From: CAZFOB01 sp964520325
GTDB taxonomy: Bacteria; Actinomycetota; JAICYB01
DNA length: 64,000 bases
NCBI GenBank assembly: GCA_964520325.1
Contig: CAZFOB010000002.1
Coordinates: 252,030 to 316,029 of the forward strand
Direction: 5' to 3'
Shown here: positions 7,522 through 15,767 of the stretch, piece after piece
Position numbering within the stretch: position 1 is the first letter of the stretch
Layout of the letters: each line of letters begins with the position of its first letter
Position numbers and translations under genes: made by a program
Notes under the pieces: generated by a model
Database searches by the model: none
Seen by the model: only the letters and a program-made list of their open reading frames with translations
Told to the model about the DNA's origin: nothing

Positions 7522-8289
7522 TTAGTCGAGGTCGAGAAGGTGCTCGAGACCGACGGTCAGGCCCGGGCGCGAACCGACTTTCTTCACCGCAAGAACCACT
7601 CCCGGCATGAACGACGTGCGCTCCATCGTGTCGTGGCGGATGGTGAGGTTCTCCCCCGGGCCCCCGAAGAGCACTTCCTGATGTGCGAGTCGTCCGAGAA
7701 CGCGCAACCCGTGTACGTGCACACCGTCGACGTCGGCGCCTCGTGCCCCGGCGACCGTCTCTTTCTCGTCGGGATGGGCTTGTCCACCGGGCGGACGTCC
7801 GTGCTTCTGCCAAACCTCGGCGATGTCCTGAGCGGTCTTGCGGGCTGTGCCCGATGGCGCATCGAGCTTCTGCGTGTGGTGCTGCTCGACGATCTCAGCA
7901 GAGCCGAGGTATCGAGCAGCCTGCCTGGAGAAGTGCATCATCAACACCGCCCCGATCGAGAAGTTGGGCGCGACGAAGACGTTCGCCTTCCCGTCGGCGA
8001 CGAGCTTCTCGATCTCGGCGAAGTCGTCGGGTGACAGACCCGATGTTCCGATGACGCAATGGATCCCCCTGGCGACGCACGCCTCGATGTTCTTCTTGAC
8101 CGTCGCCGGCTGCGTGAAGTCGACGACGACGTCGACATCCGACATCTCGCCGACGCTCGCGACGATGCCCTCGCCTCCGGCCGGATCAACGCGTGCGGCG
8201 AGTTTGAGGTCCGGATCGGCGTCCACCGCGTCGCACACGGTCCGGCCCATCCGCCCCACGGCTCCGAGCACTCCAACTCGTAACGTCAC
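7522..8289 (-). CDS. dapB: 4-hydroxy-tetrahydrodipicolinate reductase DapB
   Basis: A 255-residue enzyme that reduces the DapA product with NAD(P)H on the lysine/diaminopimelate route. It begins VTLRVGVLGAVGRMGRTVCD, a Rossmann GxxGxxG loop, and carries the catalytic VEQHHTQKLDAPSGTA signature (His-His, Lys and Ser-Gly-Thr). GTSGLSPDD and APNFSIGAVLMMHFS are standard substrate-site segments. The GTG at 8289 lies four bases after the stop of the M16 protease gene, so both are in one transcript. A longer frame to 8427 is an artefact of overlap. Length is normal for the family (about 245-270). Confidence 0.95.
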   Translation of the reverse strand: MTLRVGVLGAVGRMGRTVCDAVDADPDLKLAARVDPAGGEGIVASVGEMSDVDVVVDFTQPATVKKNIEACVARGIHCVIGTSGLSPDDFAEIEKLVADGKANVFVAPNFSIGAVLMMHFSRQAARYLGSAEIVEQHHTQKLDAPSGTARKTAQDIAEVWQKHGRPPGGQAHPDEKETVAGARGADVDGVHVHGLRVLGRLAHQEVLFGGPGENLTIRHDTMERTSFMPGVVLAVKKVGSRPGLTVGLEHLLDLD

Positions 8290-8293
8290 GCGC

Positions 8294-9598
8294 CTAGTGT
8301 GCGAGCGGATCGACCGCGAAGTCGAGTGACGCCGCGTCAACCGGCCCCACGCACGCAAGTGCCGGTGCGCCGGCGCCGTAGAGGCGCCGCGCGACCCGCG
8401 TGACGTCGTCCTGTGATACAGCGTCAACCCGCTCGAGCAGATCGTCGACCGTGTTCACCTCGCCGTGCACGAGCTCGGAACGTCCGATGCGGGACATCCG
8501 TCCGCCGGGGTCGTCCATCGAGAGCACGAGACCTCCACGGACCGCACCCTTCGCCCGATCGACTTCTTCGTCGGACGCGTCGCCCTCTGCGAGCTTCGTC
8601 GCCTCCTCACGCACGATCTTGATGACCTCGGGGGCCGAGGAGACCGACGTGCCGGCGTAGACGGTGTGCGACCCGGCTTCGAGGTACATGTGCTCGCTCG
8701 AGTAGATCGAGTACGCAAGCCCCCGCTTCTCACGGATCTCCTGGAAGAGACGCGACGACATCCCGCCACCGTAGAGCACGGACAGCACCGCGAGAGCATA
8801 GCGGTCTGGGTCTTCGCGTCCGAGGCCATCGACCCCCCACACGATGTGCACCTGTTCGCTGTCGCGGCCGTCGACGACGCTTGCGCCGGAGCCGAAGGCG
8901 GGCTTGCGACCGGCTTCGCGCCTGCTTGGTGCTCCCCCGCCGGCAAACGCCCCGGCAACGAGCTCTTCCACCGATGCGTGATCGACGTTTCCGGCGACGG
9001 CGACGACGAGTTTGTCCGGAAGGTAACCCCGCTCGTAGAAGCCACGCAGGTCGCCGACCGACATCGATCCGACCGTCTGCTCGGTGCCCATGATGGGGCG
9101 ACCCAGCGGGTGGTTCGGCCACGCCGTGATCGAGAAGACGTCGTGGACGAGGTCCTCGGGGACGTCGGCCGCCATGTGGATCTCTTCGAGGATCACACGC
9201 CGTTCCGAGCTGAACTCATCGGGACGAAGAGTGGCGTGCAAGAACATGTCGCCCATGATCTCGACCGCCATCGGCAGATCATCGTCGAGCACGCGCGCGT
9301 ACACGCAGGTGTGCTCGCGCGCGGAGTACGCGTTGACCTCGCCGCCGACAGCATCGAATGCGGCGGCGATATCGAGCGCGCCCCTCGTCGCGGTGCCCTT
9401 GAAGAGCATGTGCTCGAGGAAGTGGGAAGCGCCGGCGATGTCGTCGGTCTCGTCACGCGATCCGGTGTCGATCCACAGCCCGACCGAGACCGATCGGACG
9501 TGGGGCATCGACTCCGTAACGAGACGGAGCCCCGGAAGGGGCTCCGATCTCACAAAGGTTGTCGCAGGGCTACTCGTCGTCGCCCGGCTCCTTATCAC
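8294..9598 (-). CDS. M16 family zinc peptidase (processing-peptidase-like)
   Basis: A 434-residue single-chain M16 metallopeptidase, related to mitochondrial processing peptidase beta and to the actinobacterial protease usually encoded beside pnp. The inverted zinc motif is present in ASHFLEHMLFKGT (HxxEH), with the distal Glu in RRVILEEIHMAADVPEDLV. The C-terminal inactive half-domain has the expected RGLAYSIYSS segment (Arg/Tyr substrate site). No signal peptide is seen, so a cytoplasmic role is likely. The ATG at 9598 overlaps the pnp stop by 29 bases; GTG 9553, after the pnp stop, is an alternative start. Position between pnp and dapB is the usual order in many Gram-positives. Confidence 0.9.
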   Translation of the reverse strand: MIRSRATTSSPATTFVRSEPLPGLRLVTESMPHVRSVSVGLWIDTGSRDETDDIAGASHFLEHMLFKGTATRGALDIAAAFDAVGGEVNAYSAREHTCVYARVLDDDLPMAVEIMGDMFLHATLRPDEFSSERRVILEEIHMAADVPEDLVHDVFSITAWPNHPLGRPIMGTEQTVGSMSVGDLRGFYERGYLPDKLVVAVAGNVDHASVEELVAGAFAGGGAPSRREAGRKPAFGSGASVVDGRDSEQVHIVWGVDGLGREDPDRYALAVLSVLYGGGMSSRLFQEIREKRGLAYSIYSSEHMYLEAGSHTVYAGTSVSSAPEVIKIVREEATKLAEGDASDEEVDRAKGAVRGGLVLSMDDPGGRMSRIGRSELVHGEVNTVDDLLERVDAVSQDDVTRVARRLYGAGAPALACVGPVDAASLDFAVDPLAH

Positions 9599-11765
9599 CT
9601 GACGAACCGTTCGTGCTCTCTTCGACGGGCACGAGATTCAGCTTCCCGTCGGCCCGGATCTCAGAGATGCGCACCCGGAGCGTGTCGCCGACGTTGACGA
9701 CATCCTCGACTCGGTCGATGCGCTTGCCACCTGCGAGTTGCGAGAGCTTCGAGATGTGAACGAGCCCGTCCTTACCCGGGACGATGTTCACGAAAGCGCC
9801 GAAGTCCATCGCTTTGACGACCTTGCCGTCGAACTCCATCCCGAGCTCGAGCGGGATCGGGTTGACGATGTCACGGATCATCTTGAGCGCCGCCTCAGCC
9901 TTATCACCACTTGCGGCGGCGACGAGGATGCGTCCGTCGTCGTCGACGTCGATCTGGGCTTCAGTGCGGGCGATGATGTCGTTGATCGTCTTGCCCTTGG
10001 GGCCGATGACCTCGCCGATCTTGTCGACGGGGATCTGCTCCATAAGGATCCGCGGTGCGTACTCGCTCATCTCCGCGCGCGGCTTGTCGATCGCCTTACG
10101 CATCGCGGCCAGGATCTCGAGCCGCGCCTCCTTCGCCTGCTGCATCGCACCGCGCAGGACGTCGGTCGATATGCCCAGGGTCTTCGTGTCGAGCTGGAGC
10201 GCCGTCACGTAGTCCTCGGTTCCCGCGACCTTGAAGTCCATATCGCCGTAACCGTCCTCGGCTCCGATGATGTCGGTGAGGGTCACGTGCTTGTCGCCTT
10301 CGACGATCAGACCCATCGCGATACCACCGACCATGTCGTGTAACGGGACGCCGGCGTCCATCAGACAGAGAACGGTTCCACACACCGACGCCATCGACGT
10401 CGAACCGTTGCTCTCGAGGACTTCGGACACCACACGGATCGCGTACGGGAACTCGTCCACACTCGGGACGACGGCGAGCACAGCCTTCTCGGCGAGCGCG
10501 CCGTGTCCGATCTCGCGACGGCGCGGGCCCCGCATGGGATACGCCTCACCTGTCGAGAATGGCGGGAACCGGTAGTTGTGCATGAACCGCTTCCGCTTGT
10601 CGAGGAGCTCGTCGACGCCGATGAACTGCTCCATCCGCGGCATCGCGAGTGTCGCGACGGAGAGCACCTGAGTCTCGCCGCGCTGGAACAATCCGGTTCC
10701 ATGCGCGCGGGGCAACAGGCCCACCTCAGCGGAGAGGTTGCGGAGCTCTTTCGGCCCGCGTCCGTCGATGCGCTTGCCCTCGTTGACGATGCGCTTGCGC
10801 ACGATCGACTTCTGCAGGGAGCGGACCGCCTCTTTGATCTCCTTCTGGCGGTCCTCACCGAACTCACCGGCAAGTGTGGCTTTCACCTCCGCGCTGATCC
10901 CGTCGAGAGCCGAATTGCGCTCCGCCTTCGGAACGATCGCGAGTGCGTCGCGCAGTTTGTCCTCGGCGATCGCGCTCACGCGCGCCATGACGTCCTGACC
11001 GTAGTCGTTGACCTCGATCCACGTGCGCTCCGGGATCTCGCACTGCTTCACGAGCTCGGTCTGAAGGTCGCAGAGCTGCTTGATGAACGGCTTGGCAGCT
11101 TCCAGACCATCGGCGAGCACTTCCTCTGTCGGCTTGGTGGCGCCTTCGGAGATCAAGCGATACGTGTGCTCGAAGCCACCCGCCTCGATCATGAGCACGT
11201 CGACGTCGCCGGAATCGTTCACGCGTCCGGCGAGCACGAGCTCGACCGTTGCGTTCTCGAGCTCGGTGTTGGTCGGGAAGGCCACCCAACGGCCGTGGAT
11301 GTGCGCAACGCGCACGCCGGCGATCGGACCAGCGAACGGAATTCCGCCGATGAGCAGAGCGCAGCTGGCCGCGGTGATGCAGTGCACGTCGTAGGCGTTC
11401 TCCAAGTCGAACTGCATGACGGTCGCGATGACCTGAGTCTCGTGGCGGAACCAGTCCGGAAAGGACGGTCGCAGTGGACGGTCGGTGAGGCGGGCGGTCA
11501 GCGTCCCCTTCTCGGACGGGCGTCCCTCGGTACGGAACACGCCACCGGGGATCCGACCGACCGCGTACACGCGCTCTTCGATGTCGACGGTGAGAGGGAA
11601 GAAGTCGATCCCCTCCCGGATGCTGGGTGATGCAACTGCGGTTACGAGGATGATCGTCTCGCCGACGGCGATGACAACTGCCCCGTTGGCCTGCTTGGCG
11701 AGCTTGCCCGTCTGCAGGGTGATGTTCTTCGACTCGATCTGAGTCGCTACTTGTTTCGCTTCCAT
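9570..11765 (-). CDS. pnp: polyribonucleotide nucleotidyltransferase (PNPase)
   Basis: A 731-residue exoribonuclease that degrades RNA phosphorolytically in the cytoplasm and can add 3' tails. Domains in order are RNase PH 1 (about 15-230), helical linker, RNase PH 2 (about 330-560, with RAHGTGLFQRGETQVLS and the active-site strand GDMDFKVAGT), KH (about 570-630, with IGPKGKTINDI) and S1 (about 640-710). An acidic Ser/Gly tail ends GDDE. I use the ATG at 11765, giving MEAKQVATQIE, rather than the longer frame. It follows rpsO with about 210 bases between, a spacer rich in hairpins where PNPase autoregulation or rpsO-pnp RNA processing would act. Confidence 0.97.
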   Translation of the reverse strand: MEAKQVATQIESKNITLQTGKLAKQANGAVVIAVGETIILVTAVASPSIREGIDFFPLTVDIEERVYAVGRIPGGVFRTEGRPSEKGTLTARLTDRPLRPSFPDWFRHETQVIATVMQFDLENAYDVHCITAASCALLIGGIPFAGPIAGVRVAHIHGRWVAFPTNTELENATVELVLAGRVNDSGDVDVLMIEAGGFEHTYRLISEGATKPTEEVLADGLEAAKPFIKQLCDLQTELVKQCEIPERTWIEVNDYGQDVMARVSAIAEDKLRDALAIVPKAERNSALDGISAEVKATLAGEFGEDRQKEIKEAVRSLQKSIVRKRIVNEGKRIDGRGPKELRNLSAEVGLLPRAHGTGLFQRGETQVLSVATLAMPRMEQFIGVDELLDKRKRFMHNYRFPPFSTGEAYPMRGPRRREIGHGALAEKAVLAVVPSVDEFPYAIRVVSEVLESNGSTSMASVCGTVLCLMDAGVPLHDMVGGIAMGLIVEGDKHVTLTDIIGAEDGYGDMDFKVAGTEDYVTALQLDTKTLGISTDVLRGAMQQAKEARLEILAAMRKAIDKPRAEMSEYAPRILMEQIPVDKIGEVIGPKGKTINDIIARTEAQIDVDDDGRILVAAASGDKAEAALKMIRDIVNPIPLELGMEFDGKVVKAMDFGAFVNIVPGKDGLVHISKLSQLAGGKRIDRVEDVVNVGDTLRVRISEIRADGKLNLVPVEESTNGSSGDKEPGDDE

Positions 11766-11801
11766 GCGAATGCCAACTCCTTCGTTGGTCTGGATGGACA
11801 A

Positions 11802-11891
11802 CCCCACGAAAGTGCGGGGCTTCCTCCGATGTCTTCGCGGTGGGAAGCGCGGGGTCAGTTCTCAGCGGGGGTCCCTGAGCGAGCTCAGGGA
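11802..11891 (-). promoter_or_regulatory. hairpin-rich rpsO-pnp spacer
   Basis: Two clear stem-loops lie in the untranslated stretch between rpsO and pnp. One pairs 11802-11807 with 11812-11819 (CCCCAC/GTGCGGGG, GAAA tetraloop, one bulged C). The other, 11872-11891, is a near-perfect palindrome (TCCCTGAGC, two bases, GCTCAGGGA). In Escherichia coli the rpsO-pnp spacer holds a terminator and the RNase III hairpin used for pnp autoregulation. A similar role is plausible here, but no U-tract follows either stem. Confidence 0.5.
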
Positions 11892-11977
11892 TCTCGACTG
11901 ATAACTGGTTCCCGGCGCTTCGCCACTCCGCACGAGTTACCAGCTATTTGAATGTGTGAAGGGCTACCGGGGAGTGG

Positions 11978-12253
11978 TCACCTCCTGATGCCGAGCCGCT
12001 CGATGAGCGACTTGTAGCGGTCGTAGTCCTCCCGCTCGAGGTACTTGAGCAGGCGCCGACGTTTGTGGACGAGCTTGAGCAGACCGAGCCTGTTGTGGTG
12101 GTCCTTCTTCTTGACCTGGACGTGCTTGGTCAGCCCTTCGATGCGCTTGGAGATGATGGCCACCTGGACCTCAGGTGAGCCTGTATCGCCCTCGTGGGTC
12201 CGATATTCGGACACCAGCGTCTGCATCTGTTCCTTGGGAAGGCCTCTGGACAT
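11978..12253 (-). CDS. rpsO: 30S ribosomal protein S15
   Basis: A 91-residue small-subunit protein that binds the 16S rRNA central domain and nucleates platform assembly. The sequence starts MSRGLPKEQMQTLVSEYRTH and contains the hallmark GDTGSPEVQVAIISKRI and KKDHHNRLGLLKLVHKRRRLLKYL segments with their RNA-contacting His and Arg residues. It ends YKSLIERLGIRR, the normal C-terminus. Length is two residues above the usual 89. Its start lies 10 bases after the ribF stop, so it may be transcribed with ribF and is followed by the hairpin-rich spacer and pnp, the standard order. Confidence 0.98.
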   Translation of the reverse strand: MSRGLPKEQMQTLVSEYRTHEGDTGSPEVQVAIISKRIEGLTKHVQVKKKDHHNRLGLLKLVHKRRRLLKYLEREDYDRYKSLIERLGIRR

Positions 12254-12263
12254 GCAAAAGTTC

Positions 12264-13220
12264 CTATAGATCGGGGTTTTCGCCAGTATACAGGTCGCGA
12301 TACAGGTCGCGGACCCGAGCCACGTCGGCGTGCATCTGGGCGAGGAGGGCATCGACCGAGTCGAACTTCTCCTCGGGGCGCAGGAACTGCGTGAACTCGA
12401 CCTCGCCGTGCTCTCCATAGAGATCGCCCTCGAAGTCGAGCACGAACACCTCGCAGACCGGCGGGTCGTTCTCCTTGAACGTTGGACGGACACCGACGTT
12501 GATCGCCGCCGGCAGGCGGTCGCCCTTCCATACCCACCACCCGGCGTAGACCCCGAGCCCGGGAAGACAGGATCGTGGGTGCGCCCTGATGTTGGCGGTC
12601 GGAAAGCCAAGGGTGCGTCCTCGTTTGTCGCCTTCGACGACCTCCCCGGCCAGGCGCCACGGGCGGCCAAGAAGCTCAGCAACGCTCTCGACCTTGCCTT
12701 CCGCCAGGTACCGGCGGATCACGCTCGATGAGATCTTCGACTCAGCATCGCCGAGCAACTCGACGGCTTCCGCGTCGAATCCGTCCTTCTTGCCGATCTC
12801 CTGCAACGTGTCGACGTCGCCAGCACGTCCGTGGCCGAACCGGAAGTCTTCGCCGACGAGGATCTTCGTCACGTTCAGCTCATCGACGAGCGCCGCCTTG
12901 GCGAACTGCTCCGGCGAGAGCGCAGCGAGCTCTCCGTTGAACGGCAGAACAAGAACGATGTCGAACCCGGCTTCCTCGAAGAGCTTGAACCGCTGATCGA
13001 GTGTCGTGAGCAAGCACGGCGCTTTGTCGGGCGCGAGCACCTCCAGCGGATGCGGGTCAAACGTCACGACCGCCGAGCGAGCGTTCAGCGCACGCGTGCT
13101 CTCGAACACCCGCTCGAAAAGCATCCGATGTCCGCGGTGCACGCCGTCGAACATGCCGACGGTGGCGACGGTTGGCAAGGCTTCAGCGGGTCGCGCTTCG
13201 GCTCCCCACAGGATCTCCAT
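12264..13220 (-). CDS. ribF: bifunctional riboflavin kinase / FAD synthetase RibF
   Basis: A 318-residue enzyme that phosphorylates riboflavin to FMN and adenylates FMN to FAD. The N-terminal FAD synthetase domain (about 1-175) shows TVGMFDGVHRGHRMLF, the HxGH-like nucleotidyl-transfer motif, and VGEDFRFGHGRAGD; IRRYLAEGKV gives the second ATP-site motif. The C-terminal riboflavin kinase domain (about 185-310) has GRTLGFPTANI, the PTAN signature, and GVYAGWWVWKG. The final NPDL is a short extension. The gene follows truB by three bases, the common actinobacterial arrangement. Confidence 0.97.
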   Translation of the reverse strand: MEILWGAEARPAEALPTVATVGMFDGVHRGHRMLFERVFESTRALNARSAVVTFDPHPLEVLAPDKAPCLLTTLDQRFKLFEEAGFDIVLVLPFNGELAALSPEQFAKAALVDELNVTKILVGEDFRFGHGRAGDVDTLQEIGKKDGFDAEAVELLGDAESKISSSVIRRYLAEGKVESVAELLGRPWRLAGEVVEGDKRGRTLGFPTANIRAHPRSCLPGLGVYAGWWVWKGDRLPAAINVGVRPTFKENDPPVCEVFVLDFEGDLYGEHGEVEFTQFLRPEEKFDSVDALLAQMHADVARVRDLYRDLYTGENPDL

Positions 13221-13223
13221 CGG

Positions 13224-14105
13224 CTACTTCTCTCCTCTGGGGTCATTGGCGGGGTCATTGGCGAGGTCAGTGGCGAGCACGGTGGTGGGCCGCAGGATAC
13301 CGTCGCGCGCTTCGAAGACTCCGACCACACCGCCCGGACCGACCACCAGGTGCTCACCGTCATCTGTTTCGAAGCTCACGGTCCGCCCGTTGCGGGCGAG
13401 CGCTTCAGCATCTGCGTCGACATCGACGCGACGCATATGCACGAGGGTCGACTCGACACTCCGAAGAGCCGACAGCTCGAGCCTGTCGGGCACCGTCGCC
13501 TCCCTGGCCAAGAGATCGCCGATCGCCGTCCTTCGCAAGTGCTCCACGTGTGCGCCGCACGACAGGCGCTCCCCGATGTCGGCAACGAGCGTGCGAATGT
13601 ATGTGCCGGTCGAACAGACGACGCGTGCGTCGAACGCGTCCGGCGAGGTTCGGAGGATCTCGAGGTCGTAGATCGTGACCTTGCGCGACGCGATCTCGAC
13701 CGTCTCGCCACGCGCTGCCCGCTTGTACGCTCGCTCGCCGTCGACCTTGATCGCCGAGACCGCGGGCGGCGTCTGATCGATCTCGCCGACGAACTCTCGT
13801 GCTGCTTCGCGGATCTGATCCGACGACACATCAACCGGCGACCTCGAGAGCACCTCTCCGGCTGCGTCGAGCGTGCTGGTCCGCACACCGAGCACTCCGG
13901 TCACCTCGTAGGTCTTGGGCAACCCCTGCACGTACCGAAGCAGACGAGTCGCCGGACCAACCGCAACGACGAGCAATCCGGACGCCGGAGGGTCGAGCGT
14001 GCCCGCATGGCCAACGCGACGTACGCCGAACACACGCCTGACCTTGTCGACGATGTCGTGGGACGTCGGCCCCCGTGGCTTGTCCACGAGGACGAAGCCG
14101 GTCAC
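13224..14105 (-). CDS. truB: tRNA pseudouridine(55) synthase TruB
   Basis: A 293-residue enzyme that makes pseudouridine 55 in the T-loop of tRNAs. The N-terminus reads MTGFVLVDKPRGPTSHDIV, and the catalytic segment is GHAGTLDPPASGLLVVAVG with the nucleophilic Asp. YEVTGVLGVRTSTLDAAGE and IDQTPPAVSAIKVDGERAY are further family signatures. The C-terminal PUA-like part is short. The ATG overlaps the stop of the upstream RbfA-DHH fusion gene by four bases, so it is translationally coupled. Confidence 0.97.
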   Translation of the reverse strand: MTGFVLVDKPRGPTSHDIVDKVRRVFGVRRVGHAGTLDPPASGLLVVAVGPATRLLRYVQGLPKTYEVTGVLGVRTSTLDAAGEVLSRSPVDVSSDQIREAAREFVGEIDQTPPAVSAIKVDGERAYKRAARGETVEIASRKVTIYDLEILRTSPDAFDARVVCSTGTYIRTLVADIGERLSCGAHVEHLRRTAIGDLLAREATVPDRLELSALRSVESTLVHMRRVDVDADAEALARNGRTVSFETDDGEHLVVGPGGVVGVFEARDGILRPTTVLATDLANDPANDPRGEK

Positions 14106-15457
14106 GTCGTTCCGGCTGCGAGCGCCCGCCGGATCGTCGCGACCGCTTCGTCGAATGACATCTCAAGCTCGAAGCCGGCGGCGAGCGCATGACCTCCGCC
14201 CCCGAACTGCTGCGCGATGGCGCCGACATCCGTCGAGCCTTTCGAGCGGAGCGACCCCTTCCACTTGCCGTCCTCCCTCTCTTTGAAAAGGACGGTGACA
14301 TCCGAATCACGCACCGACCGGAGGACGTCGATCACGTCGTCTGTGTCGTCTATCGACACGCCGATCTCTTTCAGGTCGGCCTGGGACAGATAGGACAGGA
14401 CGAAGCCCGGATCGCTCTCGAGCGACGCGTGATCGAGCGCGCGACCGAGAACCTTGAGGTGGGTGAACCTGTACGACTCGAACAGCTTCTGTGAGACGTC
14501 GGCGACATCGACGCCGCGCTGTATGAGGAACGCCGCGGTCGCATGCGTGCGCGGGCTCACACTTGCGTAGCCGAACTGGCCGGTGTCGGTGACCAGTCCG
14601 GTGTAGAGGCAGGTGGCGATCTCGGGAGTGATCGATGCGCCCATGCGAGCCAGCAGGTGCAGGATGAGCTCGGCCGTTGAGGATGCGTTCTCGTCGACGA
14701 CGTTCACGGCGCCGAACTTCGTGTTGGACACGTGGTGGTCGATGTTGACGACGACTTTCGCCTTTTTCATCCGCTCCGCGAGCCGTCCCATACGCTCGGC
14801 CGTCGCACAATCGACCGCGATCGCGACGTCGGGCGGGCGGACGTCGTTCGTCGCAACGATGAGATCTGCACCCGGAAGGAAGTCGTACTGCGACGGCAGA
14901 TCGTTGGTCGGGCCGTCCCAGCTCGGTTGTAGTGGGACGCCGCGTCCTTTCAGGGCCATCGAGAGCGCGAGCAGGGAACCGAGTGCGTCGCCGTCCGGCG
15001 CGAGGTGGCACACGATCGCGAGAGACGATGCCCCTTCGATCATCTCGATCGCGCGATCGAGCGCCGTGTCGACGTCCGGAGGCAGTTGCGGGAGCTGGAA
15101 CCCGAAGGCCACGTCGCCCTTGTGGATCTCTTCGATGATGGCGTCCACTTCTCGTCCTTTCTCGGGCGCGTCGTCCAGGTGGAACTCGATGTCCGGCGTG
15201 TTCTTGAGGCGCACGCGCCGGCCCGTCTCGGTACGGAGGAACGGCTTGGCGCTATCGAGTCCGGCCTCCGTAGCCCGCTGCTCTTGTTCGTCTCCGAGCA
15301 CCGTGTAGTACACGTGTGCACGCGAAAGATCAGGAGTCACGCGAACCGCAGTGATCGTCACGAAGCCGACGCGGGGATCTTTGACGTGGCGCTGGATGAG
15401 CTCTCCCAGCACCTCGCGGATGTTCTCGCCTACGCGCTGTGTTCTTCTCGTCGACAC
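14102..15457 (-). CDS. RbfA - DHH/DHHA1 phosphoesterase (NrnA-like) fusion
   Basis: One uninterrupted 451-codon frame holds two proteins normally encoded separately. Residues 1 to about 118 are ribosome-binding factor A (RRTQRVGENIREVLGELI, DPRVGFVTITAVRVTPDLS, then the KH-type core), which matures the 16S rRNA 5' end. Residues about 130-451 are an NrnA-like DHH phosphoesterase (CHLAPDGDALGS, VNIDHHVSNTKFG, DTGQFGYASVS, and DHHA1 motif GGGGHALAAG), which degrades short RNA oligomers and pAp. The join falls in the segment DAIIEEIHKGDVAFG. In most actinobacteria rbfA and the DHH gene are adjacent, so a lost stop codon could have made the fusion. A sequencing artefact or internal initiation cannot be excluded. 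Confidence 0.88.
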   Translation of the reverse strand: MSTRRTQRVGENIREVLGELIQRHVKDPRVGFVTITAVRVTPDLSRAHVYYTVLGDEQEQRATEAGLDSAKPFLRTETGRRVRLKNTPDIEFHLDDAPEKGREVDAIIEEIHKGDVAFGFQLPQLPPDVDTALDRAIEMIEGASSLAIVCHLAPDGDALGSLLALSMALKGRGVPLQPSWDGPTNDLPSQYDFLPGADLIVATNDVRPPDVAIAVDCATAERMGRLAERMKKAKVVVNIDHHVSNTKFGAVNVVDENASSTAELILHLLARMGASITPEIATCLYTGLVTDTGQFGYASVSPRTHATAAFLIQRGVDVADVSQKLFESYRFTHLKVLGRALDHASLESDPGFVLSYLSQADLKEIGVSIDDTDDVIDVLRSVRDSDVTVLFKEREDGKWKGSLRSKGSTDVGAIAQQFGGGGHALAAGFELEMSFDEAVATIRRALAAGTT

Positions 15458-15460
15458 TGC

Positions 15461-15754
15461 TCAGTCCTCCCACTTCATGACGTCGGTAAAGGCGTCCAGG
15501 ATCTCGACGCGGTCATCACATGACACGTAGCGCTCGATCTCGCGGAGCATCTTCTGCGCGTGGAACGAGGTTCCCGACACGCAACTCGTGCCGAGCGACG
15601 TGCGTTGCCACTGCTCTTGATGGTCCACTTCCGCAACCGCCACATGGAACTTCGCTTGCAGGCCTCCGATAAGTCCCTTCACGACGTGTCTCTTCGATTT
15701 GAGCGACCCGGAAGCCGGGATGCGAAGCTCCAATCTCATCACCCCGATGAACAC
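15461..15754 (-). CDS. DUF503 family protein (YlxP-like)
   Basis: A 97-residue small protein of the DUF503/YlxP family, which in Gram-positives sits between infB and rbfA and has been linked to ribosome assembly, without a proven activity. It reads VFIGVMRLELRIPASGSLKS, KRHVVKGL and then VAVAEVDHQEQWQRTSLG, the family signature. I chose GTG 15754, which gives the usual N-terminus and begins 13 bases after the infB stop. The next gene starts 3 bases downstream of its stop, so the three form one transcript. C-terminal VEILDAFTDVMKWED is acidic. Confidence 0.88.
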   Translation of the reverse strand: MFIGVMRLELRIPASGSLKSKRHVVKGLIGGLQAKFHVAVAEVDHQEQWQRTSLGTSCVSGTSFHAQKMLREIERYVSCDDRVEILDAFTDVMKWED

Positions 15755-15767
15755 TCTTCGACCAGCG

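Noticed and set aside
12831..14192. Plus-strand frame of 453 codons
   Set aside because: Antisense to ribF and truB, whose motifs are complete on the other strand.
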